In this document: in pieces, positions 1 through 13,123 of the stretch | How positions within the stretch are numbered: the stretch's first letter is position 1 | How the letters are laid out: each line of letters begins with the position of its first letter | Source of the DNA: Lycocorax pyrrhopterus obiensis | Taxonomy: Eukaryota > Chordata > Aves > Passeriformes > Paradisaeidae | Direction of reading: 5' to 3' | NCBI GenBank assembly: GCA_014706295.1 | Contig: JACSVZ010000011.1 | Location: 8,911,163-8,975,162, forward strand | DNA length: 64,000 bases | The notes under the pieces: generated by a model | Told to the model about the DNA's origin: nothing | Seen by the model: only the letters and a program-made list of their open reading frames with translations | Database searches by the model: none | Made by a program: the position numbers and the translations under genes

Positions 1-3000
1 TCAGGCTGGAAGGGGTGATCAGAACCTGTCCAATGTATATTGGAGGAGAAAGGTGGGATCAAAGAGGGAGACATCTCAATTTTTATACAATAGGTTAGTG
101 AACACACGCTCAAAACCTTCCTTAATCTGAGAGAATCCAAAAACATTTCTTGTCTTCCAACTCTTAGTCATGAAAAAGCTACTGGAAACATAGTTGTGGA
201 GATGCAGTGTCCTTCTAAAACTGCCCCAAAAGTGGCAGTTAAGAATGTTTAAAACATGCCTGCAACAGTCATGTAAGTCAATACTGGTAGTGGGGCAGGT
301 GAATGTTGTTTTATGCCTACTAGAAACTGGATGATACCTGCAGCTTTCTTATCATCAGGAAGCTTAATTTACTGGGATTTGCTCAACATTCAAAAGGAAA
401 GTAGCTGAAAAGCAAACAGGAAATATTCAGTTTAACCAAAAAAACCCCAACCAGCTAAGAAACTTAGGAAAATCTCTGTATTTCACTAGTAAACACTACT
501 TCAAATATTTTTGTGAACATATTTTATCCAACTTTCTTATACATGATTAGCCTTTCAGGTCAATGTACATGGAATATGTAATTAAAAGGTTAATAGAAGC
601 AAAACTAAGTATCAGCTACATATTTAATGTACTCCATTTCAACATATGCTTTCCCCTTTTCTCACATGTATTTCATTTGGTACCAAGTAGCAGAGGAAGG
701 ACTTTCCACGTCTTTCCAGTCTCTAAAATTGTCTCCCTTATGCAATCTCACTTAAGACAAAGTTTCTTCCCTTCATTTAGGCCTTGTTTTATTTCCAGGA
801 TGCTGCTTACGTTCCTTTACACACCACCCACACAGATTTAAACCTTCTTTTGTATGAGTGTGCAGCAGCTTTGGACCTGGTCAAAGCTTTTCTTGCAACA
901 GACTCTCCCTCTCTTCACGGGCAGGGTGGGGAAGTCCAGCTGCCACAGACACATGAGAGCAAAGCAGGTCTCTTTTAACCCCACCCCTTTTCCAGAGCTT
1001 CCATGGTGTCAGCACGCTGGATTTACTATTTATATCTGCTAGGACATACAGTATTTGAAACAACCAGGCATTTTGCAACCATTCTAAAAGCTAGCCACTT
1101 TTTTTTTTTTTTCCACTCTGGCTAGCACAAAAAAACACATCTGTCTAAACAAAACAGTGCATGTATCCACAGTCCCTTCCGAGCCTCAGAATCCCACAGG
1201 TGCTCTTGCTCCGGTGCCACCAGCTGTAATGGAAGGCTAAAGAGGGACGACACTCCTGCCGGGAAAACTCACTACGCCTCTGTAAGGTCTTTCAGTCCTG
1301 CTCCTATTAGACTCAATAATTTTAAGGACTTGGCAAACCATCGGGACCTAAACTCTATTTTTTTTCCCCTATTGGAAATTTTCTGGCTGGACAAGTCAAG
1401 CTTCCTACTGTGAAGTCAAAGAAAAAAATTGTTCTGAGACGCTCTTACAAGAACAAGAGCTACCAAAATTCAGCAATGATAGTTTTTGTTCAGCATAGGA
1501 CCAGCCCTGAAGAATGACATTGACATAAAGAGTATGTCACACATTCAGATGGTAAAAGCCAAGCAGCACCTAAGGAGACAACATAAAGACCATGAATTAG
1601 CCTTGTGAAAACAAAAAGCATTTTTCCCCTTTGGAACTATCATCTCTAACCAGTAGTGGTCCTGGGCCCAAAAGTGAATAAAAAAATTAATTACAGCAAA
1701 ATATGAATGCCAACAAGCCAAAAGGTAAAGTACCATTTCTCTGAATAAAGACAGAACTAGAATCTCCTTGCATTTTCATCCAAATAGGTCCTTGCAAAAG
1801 TCGCAAAATTTTGTGGAGTCAAGAGTTGCGCATTCCATTTATGGCTTCCAGGATAGATTCATCAGGGAGATAAAATTATGGAAAAGAAAAGTGAGAATTC
1901 TATCTACTTAAATCCAAAATTAAGTGATGCTACATAAACCTATTTTGTGAAAGTATTTGAAAGGATTTCTGCTCAAACTCAGGGCGATGACCCATTTGCA
2001 AGGTTTGAAGATTACACAAAGCAAAATGGTGATTTTTTCAGGCTAACTGTAGGCAGAGCTATCCCATGATAAATTGTACATCCAGCTACAAACCTCAGAG
2101 GCCTAAAAACATAGCTAACATCCTATTTCTACAACAACAGTATTATAGTCTTTCTTCAAACTTTCCTAAATCCCTATAATAAATGGAAGATACTTCATTT
2201 TAGACATTCGCAGATTCCATAATGAGTTAAGCCTCTTTACAGTTTATTTTAATAAAGCACAGCTTTCTAAATATACAGAGGCTATAAAACTTGCAGGTTG
2301 GAGCAATAATATGTTTAGTAGCCTTGCTTTATAAAGTGGAAATGTTTGCATGTCTCAAATTACGAGCAATTTAAAGTAGGAAGTAAGCAAACTAGCTCTT
2401 GTGTTATGAAGCTTGACATTGTTAAGCCTTAAGAGAACACATACTTCAAAGTCACACAGACTGAAATACGCTCTGTAAGCTTGGCAACAGGACCAACGCC
2501 ATAATGATGTACTGCACAAAAATCACCACAAATTTCCATTTCTGTGTGAAGTTGCCTTGCTGCAAACTTTAAAATTTTACTGCTGGTCCTATTTTTAAAA
2601 TTAATTCATTATTCATTTTCTTATAAAAAGATCAGGGCATATGAAAAAGACAAGAAAGCTTTCCTTTGGATATCAACTAAGAAAAGTAGTAACTGTAAAT
2701 TATAAACAGTAAAAAAACCTACATACCAGTGTTTAAATGAAGAGAATCAGAAATATCACTTGCTAACAAGTATTTCAAAGGTAAATTACTATTCTTTTCC
2801 CTGCACTAACTTAAGCGTGGAGACCCTTCATTCTTCTCCATGAATTTGGTATTAATTTTCCATTGACACCTGTGTCTTTTCTGCTCAGAAACAGCAGGAT
2901 TAAAGTCAATTACACTACTTACAAACCTAAATGTAATAATTCCGAGTTCTTCATGTAATTGTAGTTAGAAATCAAATAATATTAAATTATTGTTTAGATG

Positions 3001-4087
3001 AAACACAACAAAATATTAAAAGCACCTGGAAATTAAAAAAATCTCAGCCTAAGCAGTCTCTGATTGGTCTGTCAAATCAGCCTGGAATACCACGATATTT
3101 CAAATCTATACCTACTTTATTTCAGAATATAACTGATTTGGAGATGCACCCACCTGGACCTGAAAAGAATTATTCTCATAGAAGACTACATCATGACATA
3201 TGTGCACATGTCCACAACTAGAGTTCTCCATGCATAAATATTTAGAAAAAGAAACATCATTAATCAGTTCATTTAATAATCTGGATGCAAATAAGATGCC
3301 TACAGGGAAATCAACAATGTAAAACTGTATCTAAAGTTTTTCAGAAAACAGGTTAACTCTTACTAAGAATCATTGCTTGTTTTGTGTCCATTATAATGCA
3401 AAAGTAACTCTCATTTTTTACAACAGTTCTAAAAATCTTCACTTTAGAAGTTGTTCCAATTTGTAGATAGAAATATTGTGACACAATATATGCAAAACTA
3501 TGAACCTCACTGCAAATTCCCCCAATTTTTTTAATTCCAGTCTGCTCAGTTTTGAATGTGAGTTGCATTTAATGAACCTTCTTATTTTTCCTTTGTTCCT
3601 TTAGTACTCATTTAGATGAAAGTCACTGGCTGACGTTAGACATTTTTATCACACACCATGCTGAATCTTATACATAAAATGTTGTTGGGGCCTTATAAAA
3701 ATAAAGATTCTTGATGAATTGTCACCATAGAATTGAGTTACTATTTCTACCCATTCCGTTGGCACTAAACTACAGTTAAAAAAATCCTCAAGTATTTTGG
3801 AAAAGAGCATCTTCTCCAAAGCCCTTTTACTTTGATATATACAAGGTAGGTCTGTGGGCACAGAGGTGCTCCTTTTGGAAATATTTAGTAAACAGAAAGA
3901 GATGGCAGATCTTCCATGGCATGTTTCTATTTCTGAGAGCTCATTACACGTCATACAGGAGGTCATTAGGAATAGACAAGGATGACACACTACGCTAACT
4001 GAATGAGATATTCCAAACTGACTAAATCCTAAACCACAGTGGTGCTTTTGAAAGTCCCTGTCTGTGTGCCCAAACACGACAAATGCC
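1..4087. other. Intergenic, AT-rich, no gene seen
   Basis: Short open frames on both strands show no protein families. One exact octamer ATGCAAAT is at 3,285-3,292. There is a T-rich run near 1,101. Nothing else is recognisable. Confidence 0.7.
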
Positions 4088-4160
4088 AGAGCATTTTAAC
4101 AGCCCTGAGAGGTAAGCAGCATTGCTTATGTAATTCAACTTCAGATGTGAAAGACTGCTA
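4088..4160 (-). mobile_element. Possible MIR-like remnant
   Basis: CATTTTAACAGCCCTGAGAG, GTAAGCAGCATTGCTTATG and TTCAACTTCAGATGTGAAAG resemble the reverse complement of a MIR segment ('aacaaccctgtgaggtagg... ttttacagatgtgg'). It is short and diverged, so chance similarity remains possible. Confidence 0.35.
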
Positions 4161-4940
4161 GCACAATGTTACTGTCAGGAAGAGAAAATAATGCGTATTA
4201 AAAAGAGTTGGAGTTTTTAGATCATCTTCTGACAAACCCAGGCCCTTTGATGAAGGACTAAAGCTGCTGAGTGCAGAGAGTCACAGAGATGCCCCTCCCT
4301 GGTTCAGAGGAGCTTGCTGAGCAGCCGAGGGAGCGTGGACCAGAGTGTGCACTGCTCTGGGCTGCTCCAGCTCACAGCTGCTAAGGGACTGCAGCATTTC
4401 TGTACTACACCATGATTCACAGTGTAGGCTTTCTCACTGATGTATAGAAGCTGATGGCAGCCCTCACTAATGAAATTTTATTAGCTGAGTTTAGAACATG
4501 AAGGAACAAAAACTTGCAAAGTGAGTTCAAATAAGCTGGTGTGGAAGCAGACACGTAGCACAGGCCTTTGAGTTCCCACACCTTTGCTTATATGCCAGGA
4601 AACTGAACCTTCCCTTTCAAACAATTAGAAAGTGATAGCAGCAGCAAATCAGTCTTTGTTCAACCAAAGCTACAGAACTCTTCTCTGTGCAAAATTAGAT
4701 CACTCCGGACACTATCTTTCCGAGCATACATGATGTATGCAGTTTGCCTTTTTCTAAAAAACAAGAAACATTAGTCAATTCAGCAGAAAGAGGGCTTGTG
4801 GATTTCTGTGGGCTCATATCATCACAAAAGGAATTGACTAGTTTGATCCAGACCATATGCAGGTGATGACAGGTCTGTCCTGCTGATTCTGATATAATAA
4901 GCAGCTTCAGTTTGCTATAAAATAAAAACTGCATCTTTAG

Positions 4941-5060
4941 GGGTCTGGGTTTTAATTTGTTTGGTTTGGGTTTTTTTTGTTCGTTGGGTGTTTTTTTTTT
5001 GTTTTGTTTGCTTTTTTGGTTTTTGTGTTTTGGGGTTTTGTTGGTTTTTTTTTTTTTTTA
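4941..5060 (+). repeat. T/G low-complexity tract
   Basis: T runs are broken by GG, GTTTG and GGG on the plus strand. This gives a spurious short frame rich in Phe, Val and Trp. No unit of fixed length is visible. Confidence 0.85.
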
Positions 5061-8000
5061 AGTCATGTGCATTGAGCATCAGAATGCTTTGTCAGATAAT
5101 GCTTTCAGTTGATGCTTTTGGAGACTTGAATGCATGTAGCTCCTGACAATGATTATATGCACGTGTCCCATATAATTCCAAAAGCACACCCATTATGAAA
5201 GATTAGTACAGTTGTGCTTATGATGTATTTAGGTCGTCTGTTACTGAATATTTCTACTGTCAGTACAACAAAAGTGTGATGATCACAGTTAAAGCTTAAC
5301 AAAGAAAATGCTGTCAGGCAATTAGTAAGCTGAAGTCAGCAGTACTAAAGTGAAATATATCATGTTTGGAATAGCACGGTGGTTTGCTAGTGATAAATGT
5401 TGAAACAGGTCCTCATACACAGAACATATCCTAGCCTTGGAAAAGAGTTCAGCGTCTGAAAAAAACCCCAAAAAAACAGCCCCACAAAAAATAAAATCCC
5501 AGAATTTTAACTTATTATATATTTCTTGCTTTTCTTTACAAAATAGTCTCAGCCACTGGCATCTAGAAAGGTATTTACTCATTAGAGGACTTTTGCCATT
5601 TATGAAAAGGTAACAGCACAGCTCAGGAGAAGACTGCAGTACCAACGTGTATCTGCTTAAGAGAGAGTTCATCAAATGAATAATCTCATAAACTGCAGAA
5701 ATTGTAAAATAATCAAGTGAATTTTATTCTTGAAAGACAATTATGTAAAAAAAAGTAATAATTTGGCAAAACCTGGAATACTAGGCTCTCCATTCCATTA
5801 GAGGAAATAGGAAGGTAGAAATAGAGTCAATTCAAGACCAGCAAGGTGTCATTTCAAAATCCCTAAGCCTTCCCCTTTGCAAAATAAACAATTAAGACAG
5901 CTATAATATATGTTTTAGAAAGGAATAACAGCTAAATTCAAGTACAGCCTGATCAAGTATGATTTCATCACAATTTAGTCTATACTCGCTGACTTATACC
6001 AGGTCTCAGTTTGTTCTAAAAGGTTTTACTGGCTGCGGTTTTTTGTCAGACTTCAATCTTGCTCAGCCTAGTTATCATAACTATGACAATAAATGCTACC
6101 ATATCATGTTATAAGAAGAGAGGCCAGATCATTCCTGACAAAAAATGATGTGTTTTTAAAACCAGTGAAATACAGTTCAGAGAGAGAATGTGAATGAGAT
6201 AAGCTAAAGCAAAAATAATGCAGGCCTGGAACACAGAGAGAAAACAAAAATCCTTATTGTACTCTAGAACTAACTCAATTATTGAAAATATTCTCAATAT
6301 CAAAACCAACATAACATGAAGAATTCCTGGGCAATATACAAAACAAAGTTAATACTGTGCCTTGAGCTATAGAGAACTAAATTCTGAGTCTGTTAACCCT
6401 TGAATGCTAGAATATTAATGCACAATACAAAAATGAAAGAAATTCAGCAAAGAAAAGGTTTTGGCAGGATTGTTAAAAGCAGCCAATATAAATACCAAAA
6501 TAAATAAAAATACCAAATAAATGAATAAAATAAATAAATAAATACCAAATGCTTGGCAAGTTAACAACTATGGAAGGTACAACTGTTTTCATTTACATGA
6601 ATAGTACAGACCAAAAAAAAAAAAAGGAGTAAAAATTGCTTGGCAAATCAAAATTTCTCTCAGTAATATTTGTCACCACAAGTCTTAGATTACTGGAAAG
6701 ACTGAGAATTGGGAAGAGTGAGCAAAGGAGGTGATAAGTTCTGAAGCTCTTTGTGTAGGAGAGCCTCCTTCTCTCCGCCAGTACACATCCGATCCTTCCC
6801 CCAGGCTCGCCGTGAGCAACCGGCGACGGTGACCAAGAAGGAGCAATAAGGAAGCCACACCCTATAAACCCTAAATCACACAACCACTCTGTAACTGTTA
6901 CAATAAGCTGGCAAGTGTTCTCTGATCGTCTTTGGTATTGTTTTGTGGAGTTTGTGCCTGTAATGGAACCCATAAGTTAAAAACTCCCTGCCATTGCCAT
7001 ACACTGCAGAGAGTTCAACAGTGACAAACCCACACACAGCTGTGCATATGTGGCCCAAAGCTTTTGCAGGCTGTATTTTCAGGCAGGCAGACATTAGGCA
7101 GATGCTTTAGGGAAGTCCACCACTGTTATTCCATAGAAAGGGAAGAAGCTGTCCTCTGGCAGCTCTCTTGCAAAAAATTCTACATCCACACTGATTGTGA
7201 GCTCTTTTACAGAGGCACTGTCTGTGGCACACTCATTTAATGTCTTATCACTGACCTTCCACATTCATGACTTTCAGGTATTATGCAGACAGGTAGAACC
7301 AAACTGCTCAGATTTTCATGGTTCCATTCATGTCTACAGAAAATCATCTTAGAATCTTTCTAATGGCAGATGAACTACTACGAGACAATGTCTGTGAACA
7401 CTTGACACTGAATTATAATTCACCATTTATTTTTAATGACATACATGCCCTTCACTATGATGGGCAACAGTGTTTCAAAAAATTCTGAGAATAACTTTTT
7501 TTTTCTGAAGGAATAATCATTCAATTTTCTGCAACGTTCTGCTTTCTGTTTCGCTAATTCCACAGTTCCACTTAGGTCTAATAGAAAAATTCTTCTCCCA
7601 AAGGAAAAGACATTTCTCAGGCAGCTGGATGGAACTCTGCTGCCTTTGCTTGAAGCCTTGAACTGACTTTCTCTTTCACTACAACAAGTGCCAAGGCAAC
7701 AGCCAGAGCACACTGTGTTCCACCTGTACAGCACATATGGTGCCCTTGGACAGCAAAAACTCTGTTCTTACAACTAAAACTTAAAAGTTAGAGAAATCGC
7801 TTCCTAAACCAGTCAATAACCTGTCAACTATCAGACGAGAGGTAACCATGGTATCTGTGAAAAGGAGAGAAAAGCAATCCAATGCTCAAACTATTCCACA
7901 AAGCAGAAACTGTGTAACATCACTGTCTGAGGGCAGAACTTGAAAGATATTTGTGAAGTTCCAGATGCACGGACTTCACTTCACTTCAATTTTTCATATA

Positions 8001-10340
8001 TTTAAGAATTCCTCAGTCTCTGATCCAGGTTACACCTTATTAATCTGTTTTCTCCCCACTCCTCAGTAAAGCTCTCTCTTACATTCTGCCCTCTTCCAGA
8101 CACAGCTGCATAAGCTTCCTCCCCTTCTATCTCCTTACACAGAAAAAGGACCTTATGTTTCTGTTTAATACATATTAATTGCTTTTAATGATATTTAGCA
8201 GTGGGAAAAAAAAGAAAAAAAATATTCACCAACTCCCAAATATCTAATAATATTAAGTGTTGTGCAAAGCACAACTCAGTAATTCTGCAGGAATCAGAGC
8301 TATGATAGGGTTGAGAGTATGGACAGTCACCTGAACAGCTGCCGGCTTCAATTCATTCTACTTATTTTCCTTATGGGGTGTCTGCTTCATTTTTTAATTA
8401 TGTGCTATGGGATATGAGGAGAGACGAGACTTTCTTTGACAATCTGAATTGCTTTCTCAGGACACCCGCCAACACTGACAATATGCTATTTCTCAGGATG
8501 AATTATTTTGATAGGCAGAACTATAATGACATCAAGAAAACAGCAGCCCCAAAATTAGTAATGACAGCATTTTCCTCTCACTCAGACTTGTATGGTGGCC
8601 TGAAGAACATCCATCCACTGGTAAGAAAGACACTGGAAGCACATAGTTCAATCCAGGCAGGTTACTGCTTTCCTGTCGTTTGGGTGTTTTTCCTTATTCT
8701 TCATTTTTGTGATCTTTCATTTTGGATGTGTTGAATTATCAGGAAAGGACAACTGCACTTACACCAAGCCAGCATAATGGGTGAAATCAGAATGACAGAA
8801 AAGTACGTGCAGTGTCAGGACAAGAATGCTAAGAATACAAATAAGGTCTGGAGTTTTGTTAGTCTGAGGATCCCAAAATTATCTTCACATTCTTTTAAAT
8901 CATTTCCAGAGAGATTTTATAATCCTTTGCTACCACAAATACAGAGAAAAATCCTAACTCCATGAATAGCATTTGGCCATAGGCAACACCAGATCAGGCC
9001 ACTGCCAAAGCAGCAAACTCACATGGGCCAGTGCAATGACCTTTGACTATGCTGACCCCTACAAAACCAGGCTTGGTGCTGATACTGCTAAAGGAGGAAC
9101 CAGGATCTGAGAGGAGGCTGCAGCCATCTGTGGGAGCCCTATTCAGCAACAGACTTCAAATCCACTGCCATCAGGCTCCACAGCTTGCAGCCTCAGATGT
9201 GTCCCTTTCTTCACTTTCTCTTTTTCCTTTACAGGAACGACTCAATCCCCTTTCTCAGGGACAGCAAATCTCAAATTTGTTTTTACTACTTTGTGTAGCT
9301 TCTTCTTGATGTCCCAGGGACTACGGAGAAGGCAGTTACATCTTTGCTCTTTATCCGAGCTATGTGTGCCTTTGAAATCAATGTCAGCAGCAGGAGAAGA
9401 AGTTGAGATTTTAGGACTTAACTTCACTATCATATACAAATATACAGGTCCATCTGACAACCTCAGAGGGATTTTTGACTTTCTGCCCTGATAATACCCT
9501 ACATACTACGGCAGGAAAGTGAGGTATTTAACATCCACAGCAGACAGAAAACCTAACCCCTGAGTTTCCACTCCTTCATTTCTGCCACTGCTGTAATTAT
9601 TATCATCTCTCTTATCCAGTAAGCTATTCCCTTACCGGGTTTATGATGATGTAACCACATTGTCTTCAACTGAGTTATTGATTTATACTAGCATAACAGA
9701 AGGGTCTGGCCTAATAAACATCTACAAAATGAGAATAAAGACCAATTAGTGCTTGCACAGAAGCTGTTTGCACTAAAATTAATTCTGTCTGCAGTAAATC
9801 TAGACAGCAGACAGAAACGTCAGTAGGAAACCAAGGACATTTTATTTTGTTTTTCTCTTCATACTTACTTTATTTAAAGGATATATGTTTTTTCAATCAA
9901 TGCTAATTGTTAAAGTTGCCATTAAAAGTAAATGGATTAAGCCCAATTCCGCCAGACAATGTCTGCCATGCAAGAGCCCTATAGTATGAAAGCTTCTTTC
10001 CTAAGCCTACAGATTTTTGCACAGCAAGGGCTCTTGCATGGTTTCTCAGCATTTATACATATCATCTCACATCACAGACTGAGCTGGTACAAAGAGACAC
10101 TGGTACCTTCCACACAAAGGTCACAGGCCACTGTTATTGACATGTGCCTTTAATCCTTTGGATGCTTCAAAAGATGAAGATTAGTAGCAATCCTCAGAAC
10201 TCACACCCAGGAGATAGTTGTTTGTCAAAAAGTTGATGTTATTGATGCTTACAAAAGAAGGAGAGTATGTAATTTATCTAATAAAAGTCAGGTCTTGTTT
10301 GCCTAGACTCCAGAGTTTTGACAGTTCCCCCGCTGAAGTG
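5061..10340. other. Intergenic, no gene seen
   Basis: Contains the AAAT microsatellite at 6.5 kb and a small CpG-containing patch at about 6,785-6,835 (CTCGCCGTGAGCAACCGGCG) that stands out from its AT-rich surroundings. The longest frame, 8,378-8,734 (+), encodes 118 residues with no recognised domain and I do not consider it a gene. Confidence 0.65.
6484..6549 (+). repeat. (AAAT)n-like microsatellite
   Basis: Imperfect AAAT units with interspersed ATACC, ending in a purer AAATAAATAAATAAAT run. Confidence 0.85.
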
Positions 10341-12853
10341 TTTGATGCTGTGTTTCATATAATAAATGCAAATTTTTCATCAGCTATGCATCTTCTTAGG
10401 AGCAACTAGTATTATTGTGTGGATTTTCTTCCTTGGTTTTCTCCAGAGTTTTTCCTCTTAAAGTCTTTGTTTCCTTTAGAATTCATTATAAATGACATAA
10501 TTATATGTCTTTTTCTCCCTTGATTGAGAGCGTTTCTTACAGACGATGATTTACCATTTGGAAATTACTAATAGCTTGAATAGATACAATTATTATATTG
10601 CAGAATTTCCTTTAAAATCCAGAAATGTGGTTTAGCTGAACTGTTTGCAAATGATAAGTAGGCAGGTCACATTATTTCCTCGAATCCGCATATGACCCTT
10701 GATGCAAATGGAAGTGTTTCCTCAAACTGGATTAGGAGGTTTCCTCTGGAATGTTGAATAGATTTAAGACTGGGATGAGCAGAAATGGACATGGAATACA
10801 AGTCAGAGCACTAATACAAGTAAAAATAATTACTTCTATGGGGATTCTTTTAGGAAATGACCCTGTTTCAGTAAGGTGGTGGTCCATCTGAGACAGTCAG
10901 ACCAAAGCACATCTACTGAAAACCTTCCCATCAGTTTTGACTAGATCTCAGCCCAAGTTTATGCAAAAGTTCCATTAACAACTTCTTCAATTTTTGAGTC
11001 CCATTTTCCATAAAGAGAAAGAACAGAATACAGTGTTTAAAAGTGTAAACCATGGTTGTATGTGGCTAGAAGTCTTTTTATAGTGTCACCTGTTATCATA
11101 GGATTTATTTCTAGAATGCTTGGATGTGTCTTGTAGGTGATTCTCTATAACTTATGAAGATGAACCAAAAATAATATTTTAATTTGTTATACATGAATGC
11201 TAGAGTATTTCGTGTTTTGTTTCTGTTCCTATGGAACTGCCAGAATGCAAATGTTTTCTGCTTTAGAAACACATTTAAAAATAAAACCGTAAATAATTTG
11301 ACACTGGTGTTGATTAATTAATGAAACAAAAGCCCAGGGACACTTTCATATATATGATTGCATATGTCCATTAGTGTGTTAGTTACTGCTGGTGCTCATC
11401 CTCAAAAAGGGCTGCAGCAAAGTCTGTTACAGAAAGTATGGCCTGAAGCCCACTGAAATCAATCTGAAAACGCAATGACTTCAAGAGAGTCCTGTGTGCA
11501 ACAGATGGCTGCTAACAGCCAGCTCTGAGCATTTGAAACAGGCTCATCCTTCCTTGGAAAATGAGGGCCAGAGCATCCATTAACGGAGTGAGGAGAGGAG
11601 GTGAAAGGGCCAAGGGAATTAAAGATCAAAGAGCTGCAATTAGGCAATGTTAATGAGGAATAATCTCAAAAGGTTTCCACTTTTGTAAAAAGCCTTCAGT
11701 TTGTTTTAGAAACAGAACTCTGTGTAATGTAGAGCCATCTATCCCTGATCCAGATTGTTTTCAGGCTCCAGCCTCTGCCAGGGAGCCATGTTAGAGCTGC
11801 TAACATGTTAAGCATACTCTGAGTGAAATCCAAGCCAAAGCTCATATTCATTTTAGTCTGTGCAGGGTTAGGCCAGGGCTTAGGACTTCTTCATATCCTA
11901 TTCAAAATGTCTAATATGAAGTCCCATTTCTTTCAGCAAACATTTGCAACTTAAAACAAAGATACTCCAAAATATCCACATCATGATATTTTTCTGAGGT
12001 GTGTAAAAAACTTTGCCATTCCTTTGGTTGTCTTCAATCTTCAAATAAAATAATAAATAAATAAGCACCAAACTCTACAACTCAATTAATTCTGATGCCA
12101 CAGCTTGTTACTCCAGGAAGTAATGCACAAAAAACTTGACTCACATAGAACTGCCTGCAGTTTGTCTAAAAAAATACTGCTGAAGACCTGGTCACCCCTA
12201 CCTCATCCCATTTCCTGGTCATACATTGCTACCCCTTCGCTTCTTCCAGCACTGGCATTTATCTGATCAAGTCAACCAACTCACAGAAAAGAAACCCCAT
12301 AAAAAGCAACAATCTATTTGAATGATACAGACACAATTCAAGTGCTAAATGTGTTAAGAGAAGGGCTCACTGTGGAGATGTGTTGCTCCATGTAAAGAAA
12401 CAAAACCTTTAAGAGCCAAAGTCTGATGACAATAAGAATGAAAAGATTTTAGCTTCTACAGCGACCCCAGCCAAATAATACCAAAAAGTTTAAGAAACAG
12501 AGTCACACTGAGTTGAAATAATTTCTCTGCTACTTCTGAGGGGAAGTCCTGCCCCTCCACATGCCTTCCCCTATTGTCACCCATCTGACTTCTCTGTGCC
12601 AGTACAACTTGAGAGACCTCAGGAAAATATAACCTTCTCTGGGTGGGGAATTACTTTTGCCAGGTTGATGAATCAAATTATTTCGAGTAAGTAGCAGGAC
12701 GACGTGGCAGAAGTCCCAACAGAGGGACAGATAAGGACCACCTTTCTTCTGCTGTGATGAATTTGTAGACACCTGTTCATTAGGTCTGGTGAAATTTAGC
12801 CAGAATGTACATACTATTTGCCAATTAGCTAGAACATGTAAGCAGATCTTTTA

Positions 12854-13123
12854 TCAATAGATTTGTCCCAATGGCCTAAGTAAGTGAGTCACTGTAAGGA
12901 ACACAGTGTCCCAGCAAAGCTGAGAATGATGTCCAAATACTTGATGACAACCAAACTGTTCCCTCCTGACATGTCCCTGGTGCCAGGAGGGAACAGACTC
13001 CTGGCAAAGGAGATGTACCAAGTGGAAATGGTGATCCAAATTGTAGAACCACATCAACAGCAGTACAGACTGGTGGCAAAGATCACCTGATTGGGTAACA
13101 CCATCACAGCTGAGGCATAGCAT
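12854..13123. other. Unassigned GC-richer segment, open on both strands
   Basis: Three overlapping frames (two minus, one plus) of 67-89 codons and the 13-bp hairpin sit in about 270 bp with higher GC than the flanks. I cannot match any translation to a family. A decayed transposon or processed sequence fragment is one explanation, a conserved non-coding element another. Confidence 0.35.
12956..12996. repeat. Perfect 13-bp inverted repeat (hairpin), 15-nt loop
   Basis: CTGTTCCCTCCTG at 12,956-12,968 pairs perfectly with CAGGAGGGAACAG at 12,984-12,996. It lies in a GC-richer island of about 250 bp that is open on both strands. It may be a short palindromic remnant or a structured element. No U-tract or flanking motif points to a small RNA. 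Confidence 0.8.

Noticed and set aside
3649..4077. 142-codon frame on the minus strand
   Set aside because: No recognised family, no splice or promoter context, and the length is within chance expectation for a 64-kb window.
8378..8734. 118-codon frame on the plus strand
   Set aside because: The translation has no recognisable domain and an AT-rich hydrophobic end. It is isolated in the desert.
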